Source: Rhodobacterales bacterium (lineage in GTDB: Bacteria; Pseudomonadota; Alphaproteobacteria; Rhodobacterales; Rhodobacteraceae). Taken from it: 19,957 nucleotides of DNA. The notes beneath the pieces were generated by a model. It did not search any database. It was not told the origin of the DNA and saw nothing but the letters and a program-made list of their open reading frames with translations. The stretch lies in NCBI GenBank assembly GCA_009992615.1, contig JAACVA010000210.1:1-19957 (forward strand), in the 5' to 3' direction. This document shows, in pieces, positions 7,260 to 13,935 of this stretch (the first letter of the stretch is position 1; each line of letters starts with the position of its first letter). Position numbers and translations under genes: made by a program.

Positions 7260-7955
7260 ATGGAAAACGTAACCTTCGGCCTGACCCGGCTCCACCGCCA
7301 TGGCAGCGCCTATTTCGACTATCTCGCCCTGCGCAAACGCTTCTTTGTCGATACGCTGGGCTGGCAGATCCCGCATGACGACACGGTCGAAATGGACCAG
7401 TACGACAACCCGCAGGCGCGCTATTCGCTCGTGCTGCGGGACGGTCAGGTGATTGCGGGCGCCCGCGCCATGCCCACGACCGCGACATGGGGCGAACATA
7501 CCTACATGCTGCGCGACGCGATGGTGGGCAAGCTGTCCACGATCCCGCAGGACGTGATCGCAACCGAAATCACCTCGCCCCGGGTGTGGGAATGCACGCG
7601 GCTTGTGATCGCGCCCGACATCACCGCGATGGCGGACCGCATCCAGTGCCTCAACCTGATCGTGGACGGGCTGGTGGATATGGCCGAGGCTGCGGGAGCG
7701 GACCAGCTCATCTCGCTGTCGAACCTGTGGCTCTTGCGCGCGCTGCGCCAGTTGGGCTATGCGGCGGACCTTCTGGGCAAGCCCTATGTCAACGCAGATG
7801 ACGGGCACAAATACGCGGTCATGGCGATCCCGACCGAACGCAGCCTGCCGGTCGTTCCGCGCGACCTGCCACGTGCCACCCATCTGCCACAGAATATGCC
7901 GCTGCATGCCCCGGTTCGTTCGCCCGTTCGTTCGCCGGTCCGTTCGCCGGTCTGA
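7260..7955 (+). CDS. luxI: Acyl-homoserine-lactone synthase (LuxI family)
   Basis: This enzyme makes acyl-homoserine lactones from S-adenosylmethionine and an acyl carrier (acyl-ACP or acyl-CoA) in the cytosol. The start at 7260 (231 aa) has AAGGAG 7 bases upstream. The family's invariant residues are visible: R25, F29, W35, D46, D49, R69, E111 and R114 (the R..F...W...D..D and E..R pattern of EsaI/LasI). Residues 1-190 cover the GNAT-like catalytic fold. The C-terminal ~40 residues are an extension ending in three PVRS repeats, which is unusual for the family. It lies 142 bp after luxR on the same strand and 84 bp from the convergent purB end. The acyl chain length cannot be read from the sequence. 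Confidence 0.95.
   Translation: MENVTFGLTRLHRHGSAYFDYLALRKRFFVDTLGWQIPHDDTVEMDQYDNPQARYSLVLRDGQVIAGARAMPTTATWGEHTYMLRDAMVGKLSTIPQDVIATEITSPRVWECTRLVIAPDITAMADRIQCLNLIVDGLVDMAEAAGADQLISLSNLWLLRALRQLGYAADLLGKPYVNADDGHKYAVMAIPTERSLPVVPRDLPRATHLPQNMPLHAPVRSPVRSPVRSPV
7911..7952 (+). repeat. 12-bp tandem repeat at the 3' end of luxI
   Basis: Three copies of a 12-bp unit (CCGGTTCGTTCG and close variants) plus a half copy lie immediately before the luxI stop codon. They encode PVRS-PVRS-PVRS-PV. Copies differ at one or two bases, and the repeat length keeps the reading frame. Confidence 0.9.
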
Positions 7956-7966
7956 ATGCACCGCTG

Positions 7967-8000
7967 ACCTGTCCGGCACCGGGGGGTGGCCGGAGCAGGT
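7967..8000. terminator. Hairpin between convergent luxI and purB
   Basis: The arms ACCTG-TCCGGCACC and GGTGGCCGGAGCAGGT can pair with two small bulges around a G-rich loop. The position between two convergent stop codons fits a shared terminator. There is no clear U-tract on either strand. Confidence 0.35.
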
Positions 8001-8039
8001 TCGCGCGCCGTCATGCACCCAAAACGCGTGGTGATCGCG

Positions 8040-9344
8040 TCACGCGCCAAACACGCGGGCAAAGATCGTATCGACATGCTTGGTGTGGTAGCCGATGTCG
8101 AACTTGTCCTCGATCGCGTCCGGGCCGAGCGCCGCCGTCACCTCGGGGTCGGCCAGAAGCTCGGTCTTGAAATCCGCACCCTGTTCCCAGACCTTCATCG
8201 CGTTGCGCTGCACGAGGCGGTAGGCATCCTCGCGGCTGACACCCGCCTGCGTGAGCGCCAGAAGCACCCGTTGCGACATCACGAGGCCGCGAAACTTGTT
8301 CATGTTGGCCAGCATGTTGTCGGGATAGATCACCAGCTTTTCGACCAGCCCGGCCAGCCTGTGCAGCGCGAAATCGAGCGTGATCGTGGTATCGGGCCCG
8401 ATCGCGCGCTCGACCGAGGAATGCGAGATGTCCCGCTCGTGCCAGAGCGCCACATTCTCGAGCGCGGGCGTCACGCCCATCCGCACCAGCCGCGCAAGCC
8501 CGGTGAGGTTTTCCGACAGGACCGGGTTACGCTTGTGCGGCATGGCGCTGCTACCCTTCTGGCCGGGGGAAAAGAACTCCTCGGCCTCGAGCACCTCGGT
8601 GCGCTGCATGTGGCGGATCTCGATGGCGATATTCTCGATGCTGCTGGCGATGACGCCCAGCGTGGCGAAATACATCGCATGACGGTCGCGGGGGATCACC
8701 TGCGTGCTGATCGGCTCGGGCGTGAGGCCCAGCATCGCGCAGACATGCGCCTCGACCGCCGGGTCGATATTGGCAAAGGTGCCGACCGCGCCGGAAATGG
8801 CGCCCGTGGCCACCTCGGCCCGCGCCGCCACCAGCCGCGCGCGCGCGCGCGCCATCTCGGCGTAAAAGCGGGCAAAGGTGAGCCCCATCGTCGTGGGTTC
8901 GGCATGGATGCCATGGCTGCGCCCGATGCGAACGGTGTCCTTGTGCTCATGCGCGCGGGCCCTGAGCGCGGCCAGCACCCGGTCGAGCCCGGCAAGCAAG
9001 AGGTCCGTCGCGCGCACCAGTTGCAGGTTGAACGTTGTGTCGAGCACATCGGAACTGGTCATGCCCTGATGGACAAACCGCGCCTGATCGGCCCCGACAT
9101 GTTCGGCCAGATGGGTGAGAAAGGCGATCACGTCATGCTTCGTCACGGCCTCGATGGCGTCGATCCGCGCCACGTCGAATTCCACATCGCGCGCTTTCCA
9201 GACGGCCGCGGCATGTTCGGCGGGGATCACACCCAGCGCCGCCTGCGCGTCGCAGGCATGGGCTTCGATCTCGAACCAGATGCGGAACTTGGTCTCGGGC
9301 GCCCAGATGGCCACCATCTCGGGGCGGGAATAACGCGGGATCAT
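8040..9344 (-). CDS. purB: Adenylosuccinate lyase
   Basis: This cytosolic homotetrameric enzyme of the fumarase/aspartase superfamily catalyses two fumarate-releasing steps of purine synthesis: SAICAR to AICAR, and adenylosuccinate to AMP. The protein is 434 aa, the usual bacterial length. Diagnostic motifs are TSSDV (97-101), GRSHGIHAEP with the catalytic His (141-150), and the superfamily signature SSAMPHKRNP (265-274), which carries the flexible catalytic serine loop. The start is the ATG at 9344. The gene converges on luxI and is divergent from the DUF6314 gene, with a 95-bp gap. Related lyases (argininosuccinate lyase, fumarase) differ in the N-terminal MIPRYSRPEM and in the H-x-E-P context, so the assignment is firm. 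Confidence 0.97.
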   Translation of the reverse strand: MIPRYSRPEMVAIWAPETKFRIWFEIEAHACDAQAALGVIPAEHAAAVWKARDVEFDVARIDAIEAVTKHDVIAFLTHLAEHVGADQARFVHQGMTSSDVLDTTFNLQLVRATDLLLAGLDRVLAALRARAHEHKDTVRIGRSHGIHAEPTTMGLTFARFYAEMARARARLVAARAEVATGAISGAVGTFANIDPAVEAHVCAMLGLTPEPISTQVIPRDRHAMYFATLGVIASSIENIAIEIRHMQRTEVLEAEEFFSPGQKGSSAMPHKRNPVLSENLTGLARLVRMGVTPALENVALWHERDISHSSVERAIGPDTTITLDFALHRLAGLVEKLVIYPDNMLANMNKFRGLVMSQRVLLALTQAGVSREDAYRLVQRNAMKVWEQGADFKTELLADPEVTAALGPDAIEDKFDIGYHTKHVDTIFARVFGA

Positions 9345-9439
9345 GGGCGGACCTTTCGGGTTGGGGTGGCATGGCGGCTGTCATAGGATGGTGCGCGCGG
9401 CGTCACAAGGTTGTGGCGCGGGCGCAGGGGGGCAAAAGC

Positions 9440-9856
9440 GTGCTGGAGCGGGCTGATTTTCTGGGCGACTGGACGATCTCGCGCGAGATCCTTGATCGGC
9501 GCGCCGGGCAGACCGGTCAGTTTGGCGGGATGGCACGGTTCCTGGCCGAGGGGGCCGCGGCGCTGCGCTATGCCGAAGAGGGGCAGATGCGGATGGGCGA
9601 CGGGCCGGTTCTGCTGGCGCGGCGCGGATACCTGTGGCGGTTCGCGGCAGGGCGGGTGGCCGTCTGCTTCGAGGACGGGCGCGATTTCCACAGTTTCGTG
9701 GCCGGCGTCAGCGGCGCGGGGACAGATCACCCCTGCGGCGCGGATCTCTACCGCGTGACCTATGATTTCGCGCATTGGCCGCTCTGGTCGGCCCGCTGGG
9801 AGGTGCGCGGCCCGCGCAAGGATTATGCGATGCTGTCACAATACCGGCGCTGTTAG
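9440..9856 (+). CDS. DUF6314 family protein
   Basis: This is a small cytosolic protein of unknown function. I chose GTG 9440 (138 aa) because a strong purine-rich AGGGGGG element lies just upstream and translation then begins right before the conserved FLGDWTISREI block. An ATG at 9371 would add 23 poorly conserved-looking residues. The pattern matches the DUF6314 family: FLGDW near the N-terminus, a central GYLWRF, FEDGRDFHSF, HPCGADLYRVTYDF, then WEVRGPRKDYAMLSQYRR at the C-terminus. The alternating hydrophobic pattern and size suggest a single beta-barrel, lipocalin-like fold; that is inference. No signal peptide or membrane segment is seen. It is divergent from purB and followed by a strong hairpin before bioY. 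Confidence 0.8.
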   Translation: MLERADFLGDWTISREILDRRAGQTGQFGGMARFLAEGAAALRYAEEGQMRMGDGPVLLARRGYLWRFAAGRVAVCFEDGRDFHSFVAGVSGAGTDHPCGADLYRVTYDFAHWPLWSARWEVRGPRKDYAMLSQYRRC

Positions 9857-9884
9857 CGCAAGCCGGACGCCTGCCGGCTTGCGC
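9856..9884 (+). terminator. Strong hairpin between DUF6314 gene and bioY
   Basis: A perfect 11-bp stem (GCGCAAGCCGG / CCGGCTTGCGC) with a 7-nt loop begins at the last base of the DUF6314 stop codon. There is no U-tract, so it may be a partial terminator, an RNA-stabilising hairpin or an attenuator of bioY. Confidence 0.55.
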
Positions 9885-9943
9885 GATGCGACTGGCTGAG
9901 GCAAACAGGCGGTCACAGACGCATCAGACAGGAGACGGCGCCC

Positions 9944-10582
9944 ATGGCCCTTACAATGAACGACAAGGTTCTGACCGAAGCCTTCGGCCCGACCCAGGGC
10001 ACCGCCCGGCTGGCCAAACAGGCCGCGCTGGTGGTGGCGGGCATCGCGGTGCTGGCCGTCGCGGCCAAGGTGTCGGTCCCGATGTGGCCCTCGCCGGTGC
10101 CGATCACGCTGGGGACATTCGCGGTGCTGACCATCGGCGCGTCCTACGGCCCGCGCCTCGGGCTGATCACCATTCTGGGCTATATGCTGATCGGCGCGCT
10201 GGGCTATGATGTCTTTCAAGGCTCCTCGGCTGATCGCAACGGACTGGCCTACATGATGGGCGGCACGGGTGGCTATCTTGTGGGCTATACGCTCGCGGTC
10301 GCGGCTCTGGGCGCACTAGCGCGGCGCGGCTGGGACAGGTCTGTGCCGCTGATGGCGCTGGCGCTGCTGATCGGGAATGTCATCATCTATCTGCCCGGCA
10401 TGGCCTGGCTCTATCACCTCGTCGATGCAGGCCTGTTCGACGCCAGCCGCTTTGCCACCGTCTGGGAGCAGACACTGGCCTGGGGCCTCACCCCCTATCT
10501 GATCGGCGACGCGATAAAGCTCGCGCTGGCCGCGCTGCTGATCCCCGCAGTGTGGAAGCTGATCGGCGCGGCCCGCGCCTGA
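9944..10582 (+). CDS. bioY: Biotin transporter BioY (ECF S-component)
   Basis: This is the substrate-binding integral membrane component of an energy-coupling-factor biotin transporter. The protein is 212 aa with about six hydrophobic segments. Family motifs are SVPMWPSPVPITLGTFAVL (the conserved PxPxT region near the N-terminus), GYMLIGALGYDVFQGSS, YMMGGTGGYLVGY, and the C-terminal TPYLIGDAIKLALAA. The start ATG at 9944 has GGAGA upstream at good spacing. No bioM/bioN (ATPase and transmembrane partners) lies next to it, so it either works alone, as some BioY proteins do, or uses subunits encoded elsewhere. No BioR-type operator (TTATMKATAA) was found in the 87-bp gap upstream. Confidence 0.93.
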   Translation: MALTMNDKVLTEAFGPTQGTARLAKQAALVVAGIAVLAVAAKVSVPMWPSPVPITLGTFAVLTIGASYGPRLGLITILGYMLIGALGYDVFQGSSADRNGLAYMMGGTGGYLVGYTLAVAALGALARRGWDRSVPLMALALLIGNVIIYLPGMAWLYHLVDAGLFDASRFATVWEQTLAWGLTPYLIGDAIKLALAALLIPAVWKLIGAARA

Positions 10583-10602
10583 GCCCGAAGGACACTCAAA
10601 CC

Positions 10603-10629
10603 ACGGGCGTGGCCGCTGGCTGCGCCCGT
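10603..10629 (+). terminator. Hairpin after bioY
   Basis: ACGGGCG and CGCCCGT pair over 7 bp with a 13-nt loop, followed by TGTCGTTT. A small second stem (CACAG/CTGTG) follows about 20 bp later. It is likely a terminator between the convergent bioY and dddP genes, though the U-tract is poor. Confidence 0.4.
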
Positions 10630-10672
10630 TGTCGTTTGCAGACCGCCACAGGCTTCTCTGTGCCCCAAATAC

Positions 10673-12025
10673 TCATCCTTCCGCATCACCCATCAGCGCC
10701 GCGTCAAAGGGATAGCGCGTCAGGGTCTCGTGGCCATCCGCGGTGATGAGCACCTGATCCTCGAGCTTGATCGAGAAATCGCCGCCCTCCGGGCTCACCA
10801 GCGCCTCCACACACAACACCATGCCGGGTTCCAGCAGCAGGTCAAAGGCGCCTTCGACCCAGCCATCGGGGTAGGGCACAAAGGGCCATTCGTCGCATAG
10901 CCCCACGCCATGCATCCGGCAGGAGTATTTCTGCCGCTGGTATTGCGGCGCGAGGGTATGGCCGCCAAAGGTCAGCTCGCGGATGCTGATGCCGGGGCGC
11001 AGCATCGCCATGTCGGTGGCGATATGCTCGCGCGCATGGCGCATCGCGGCGATCATGTCGAGGCGCGGCGGGCGGGGGCCGATCCACCATGTCCGGCTGA
11101 TGTCGATGCAGATGCCGTAGCAGCCGATCAGGTCGGTATCGAAGGCCAGGATCTCGTTCTCGCCGATGATGCGCGGCCCGGATTCCTGAAACCACGGGTT
11201 GGTGCGCGGGCCGGAGGCGAGCAGCCGCGTCTCGATCCATTCGCCGCCACGGCGGATATTGCCGGCGTGCAGCTCGGCCCAGACATCATCTTCGGACACA
11301 GTGCCGCGCGGGATTTCCTGGCGGGCAAAGCGCTCCATTTCCACGATCGCGGCCTCGCAGGCGTGGTGGGCGGCGCGCATCGCGGTGATCTCGTCGGGGC
11401 CCTTGATTGCGCGGGCGCGCTCGGTGACCTCTTCGCCCTCCATGACGGCAAATCCCGTCCGCTCCAGCGCGCGCAGGCCGTTGATCATGATCTTGTCCAC
11501 CGCAAGGCGCCGGTTCGTGCCGGCATGGGCGCGCATCACCTCGTCCACCTGCGCGGCAAAGGATGTCGCATCCTCGGCGACGCGGTCGCCGCAGACATTG
11601 TAGAAGAACGAGGCGCCGCTGCGCCGTTCCGTCACCAGCGGGTTGAAATCCGCGAGAAACGGCGCCTGCTTGTAATCCCACAGCACCATATGCCCGTCGG
11701 CGCAGACAAGGCAGGCGCGAAACGGGTTATGGCTGTTCCACAGCTGCATGTTGGTGCTGTCGGTCGCGTAGCGGATGTTGAGCGGGTCGAACATCAGCAC
11801 GCCGCCATAGTCGCGCGCGACCAGCGCCTGCACCAGCCGCGCGTGGCGATAGGTGCGCATCGCGGCCAGGTCGGGCAGGGCGAGCCCCGCCGCCGCCCAT
11901 TCGGCAAAGGCCAATTGCGTCGGCCCGATCTCGACCCGGTCATTGTCATTGGGGGTGCCGTCGCCGAGGGTTGCGCCGCGCGTCGGGTCGATCTTGCGGA
12001 TATGGGCGTAGGCTGGTCGGTCCAT
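10673..12025 (-). CDS. dddP: Dimethylsulfoniopropionate lyase DddP
   Basis: This cytosolic M24-peptidase-fold enzyme cleaves DMSP to dimethyl sulfide and acrylate. The protein is 450 aa, the normal DddP length. The N-terminus carries the DddP-specific block KIDPTRGATLGDGTPNDN, and the body carries FDPLNIRYATDSTNMQLWN, which ordinary Xaa-Pro dipeptidases lack. The six metal-ligand positions described for DddP (D295, D297, D307, H371, E406, E421) appear here as D296, D298, D308, H372, E407 and E422, a uniform +1 offset. The start ATG at 12025 has GGAGG 5 bases upstream. It is divergent, over 110 bp, from a heme-dependent N-demethylase family gene. No acuR, acuI or other DMSP/acrylate gene is next to it. 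A generic M24 peptidase is excluded by the N-terminal signature. Confidence 0.96.
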   Translation of the reverse strand: MDRPAYAHIRKIDPTRGATLGDGTPNDNDRVEIGPTQLAFAEWAAAGLALPDLAAMRTYRHARLVQALVARDYGGVLMFDPLNIRYATDSTNMQLWNSHNPFRACLVCADGHMVLWDYKQAPFLADFNPLVTERRSGASFFYNVCGDRVAEDATSFAAQVDEVMRAHAGTNRRLAVDKIMINGLRALERTGFAVMEGEEVTERARAIKGPDEITAMRAAHHACEAAIVEMERFARQEIPRGTVSEDDVWAELHAGNIRRGGEWIETRLLASGPRTNPWFQESGPRIIGENEILAFDTDLIGCYGICIDISRTWWIGPRPPRLDMIAAMRHAREHIATDMAMLRPGISIRELTFGGHTLAPQYQRQKYSCRMHGVGLCDEWPFVPYPDGWVEGAFDLLLEPGMVLCVEALVSPEGGDFSIKLEDQVLITADGHETLTRYPFDAALMGDAEG

Positions 12026-12135
12026 CGCGGCCTCCTGCGGATTGTGCGATGGTCGGGGAGGGGGGCGCGACTGTCCTGCCGGGATGCGACATTTTCCGGT
12101 TAAGTTCGGTCGCCGGGCGCGCTAGACCAAGCCTC

Positions 12136-12900
12136 ATGGATGATGATGTGATCCTGCAGCGGGAGATCCCCGAGGACCAGCGCGCACAGGCGATGGCGCG
12201 GCTGCCGGCGATGCAGCCGGTGCGGCCCGGCGCGTGGTTGCAGGTCGATGAGGCCTATGCCCCGCAGCTCGCGCTCAAGGCGCGGTTGCTGGCGACCCGG
12301 CCGGGCGACGTGCTCGCGGTGCTGCCGGGGGCCGAGGCGGCCGCGGACGAATTGCTCGATGTCGTGCTGGCAGAGGTTGCGGAAATCGCGGGTTTTGAGG
12401 TCGGCGCGCAAGCGGTCGCGCGGCCGGATGGCGTGACGGTTGCCCTTGACCGCAGCGCGCCCCTCGTCACCCTGTCGCGACTGGTGCAGGAGGATCTGTG
12501 CATCCTGCACAAACAGGGGTCCGAGCATGTGCTGACCGCTGCACTCCTGTGCTTTCCCGCCGCCTGGACGCTGGCCGAAAAGATCGGCCGCCCGCTGGGG
12601 CGCATCCATACCCCGGTGCCGCGCTATGATGCGGATGTCGCGGCGCGGGTGCAGCGGATGTTCGACATGGTGGGCGGGGGAAGGGTGCTGTGGCGGGCCA
12701 ATCTGCTGCGCTATGACGACCCCGCGCTCTTTCAGCCGCATACCGAGGCCGCGCCGCGCGCTGTCGGGCATGAGGGATCGCCCTATGAGCGCAGCGAGCG
12801 GCAGACGATCCTGCGGCTGCCGCAGACGGGGGCGGTGATTTTCTCGATCCACACAAAAATGATACGCCGGCGCGACGCAACCGTGCCAGACGCGCGCTAA
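12136..12900 (+). CDS. Heme-dependent oxidative N-demethylase family protein (DUF3445)
   Basis: The family contains a heme-dependent subunit used to oxidise secondary methylamines such as dimethylamine. The protein is 254 aa from the ATG at 12136. Conserved blocks are LVQEDLCILHKQGSEHVLTAALLCFPAAWTLAEKIGRPLGRIHTPVP (about 114-162), which includes His158 in IHxPVP, then RANLLRYDDPALFQP and SERQTILRLPQTGAVIFSIHT near the C-terminus. No signal peptide or membrane segment is seen. The usual partner genes of dimethylamine monooxygenase (flavodoxin-reductase-like and ferredoxin-like subunits) are not adjacent, so this is probably a stand-alone paralogue with an unknown substrate. There is no Shine-Dalgarno upstream. 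A possible -10 (TAGACC, 12123-12128) lies only 7 bases before the ATG, which hints at a nearly leaderless mRNA; this is inference. Confidence 0.85.
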   Translation: MDDDVILQREIPEDQRAQAMARLPAMQPVRPGAWLQVDEAYAPQLALKARLLATRPGDVLAVLPGAEAAADELLDVVLAEVAEIAGFEVGAQAVARPDGVTVALDRSAPLVTLSRLVQEDLCILHKQGSEHVLTAALLCFPAAWTLAEKIGRPLGRIHTPVPRYDADVAARVQRMFDMVGGGRVLWRANLLRYDDPALFQPHTEAAPRAVGHEGSPYERSERQTILRLPQTGAVIFSIHTKMIRRRDATVPDAR

Positions 12901-12944
12901 AGTCGTGGCGTCCCATCCCGCGCAGGCGGTGCGGGCCATGGCAG

Positions 12945-12963
12945 CGGCGCCATTCAGGCGCCG
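12945..12963. terminator. Hairpin between convergent genes
   Basis: CGGCGCC and GGCGCCG pair perfectly (7 bp) with a 5-nt loop. The hairpin lies between the DUF3445 gene and the convergent hypothetical gene. No U-tract follows, so the terminator call is tentative. Confidence 0.3.
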
Positions 12964-13034
12964 GCGGCGAGCCAGACGCTGGTCGATTTCCCTAGCGGCG
13001 TGTTCGCGCGCTGAGGACGGTCTGCGCAACGGGG

Positions 13035-13631
13035 TCAGGCCTGTTGCGCACGGTCTGCCAGCGGGTGGTGGCGCGGCAGGTTGCGCAGCTTGCAGACCGC
13101 CGATCTTGCCCCGGCGCGCAGGGTCATGATGACCTCGGTCGCGCTGGGCTTGCGCGGCGCGGCGGGTTGGCTTTGGCCGGTGGCGAGTGTGGCGCCGAGC
13201 CGTGCCATGACGTCATCGTCAGAGGTAGCGATGACATCGGTCATCTGGTCGATCAGATCGGTGGTCACGACAGCGGGAAGCACGTGCCAGACCATGCGCG
13301 TGATCGGGTGTTTGCGCGCCAGGCGTGTCGTGATCGTCTTGCAGATCGCGTCGTGGCGAAGGGTGGTCAGGCTGCGGCCTGATCCGGGCCCGTCACCGAC
13401 GGCGACGGTCAGGCAGGTCTGTTCGGCGCGCCGCAGGCCGGATGCGATGGCCAGCGTGATGCGCAGCGGGCCAAAGTCGAGCATGGCCACATCGTCATGA
13501 TCCCAGGTCAGTTCCGGCAGCAACCCCTGGCTGAACGCGCGAGCGAGGGCTGCGACCTCGGACGTGAAGTCGAGGTCGGGCGCGTCTGCGAAAAAGAGCT
13601 GCGCGAGGGTGCTGGTCGGTTCACTGGTCAT
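13035..13631 (-). CDS. Hypothetical protein, unrecognised
   Basis: I do not recognise this 198-aa protein. The ATG at 13631 is chosen because GGAG sits 7 bases upstream; a GTG directly before it would add one residue. The first half is acidic and mixed alpha/beta in pattern (DDVAMLDFGPLRITLA, QTCLTVAVGDGPGSG). The middle carries TTLRHDAICKTITTRLARKHP and MVWHVLPAVVTTDLIDQMTD. The last ~40 residues are basic (RAGARSAVCKLRNLPRHH). No signal peptide, membrane span or known catalytic motif is visible, so it is probably cytosolic. The gene stands alone, convergent with the DUF3445 gene and downstream of the glnA terminator. The Shine-Dalgarno and the length of the open frame support a real gene. 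Confidence 0.7.
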   Translation of the reverse strand: MTSEPTSTLAQLFFADAPDLDFTSEVAALARAFSQGLLPELTWDHDDVAMLDFGPLRITLAIASGLRRAEQTCLTVAVGDGPGSGRSLTTLRHDAICKTITTRLARKHPITRMVWHVLPAVVTTDLIDQMTDVIATSDDDVMARLGATLATGQSQPAAPRKPSATEVIMTLRAGARSAVCKLRNLPRHHPLADRAQQA

Positions 13632-13842
13632 CACATGTCTCCGTTCTGGGCATGAACCGACTGTGATCAGGCATTATGACGCCATTTGGGGGGTATTGTG
13701 GAATGTGCGTGGCCAATCACGGGAACCGGCCTTGTTTCTGCCTTGATTACAATCGGGCCAGTTCGCACCGACTGTTTCCAGAGCGCTGACGTCATGCGGC
13801 GCCTGCCCGCAGGTGAGCCAGTGCAGCGCGGGCCGCGCCGGC

Positions 13843-13874
13843 TGGCTGCGTCAGGTGGCTGCGTCAGGTGGCTG
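13843..13874. repeat. 13-bp direct repeat downstream of glnA
   Basis: TGGCTGCGTCAGG is repeated twice in tandem with a 6-base partial third copy. It lies outside any gene, just beyond the glnA terminator. Confidence 0.8.
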
Positions 13875-13882
13875 TGCCAGAC

Positions 13883-13908
13883 AAAAGGGGCGCCCCGAAG
13901 GACGCCCC
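13883..13908 (-). terminator. Rho-independent terminator of glnA
   Basis: Read on the minus strand, GGGGCGTCC and GGGCGCCCC form a 9-bp stem closed by a UUCG tetraloop in the stable C(UUCG)G context and followed by TTTTGT. It starts about 30 bp after the glnA stop codon. This is the best terminator in the window together with that of tig. Confidence 0.92.
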
Positions 13909-13935
13909 GCCTGTGGTCTGGTCTGCCGAAACGGC

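Larger units (their letters stand above)
13632..13935. other. Intergenic region between hypothetical gene and glnA
   Basis: These 304 bp hold no gene. They contain the glnA terminator (13883-13908), a 13-bp direct repeat (13843-13874), and the upstream region of the hypothetical gene, where CATAAT on the minus strand (+ strand 13673-13678) is a possible -10 without a good -35. Nothing else was recognised. Confidence 0.5.

Noticed and set aside
7986..9386. A 466-codon plus-strand frame opposite purB
   Set aside because: It is the antisense shadow of purB, whose motifs are unambiguous; low-complexity composition.
9885..9943. BioR operator or riboswitch upstream of bioY
   Set aside because: No TTATMKATAA-like palindrome is present and the leader is too short for a known riboswitch.
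10910..12103. A long plus-strand frame opposite dddP
   Set aside because: It is antisense to dddP, with no recognisable domain and no good start signal.
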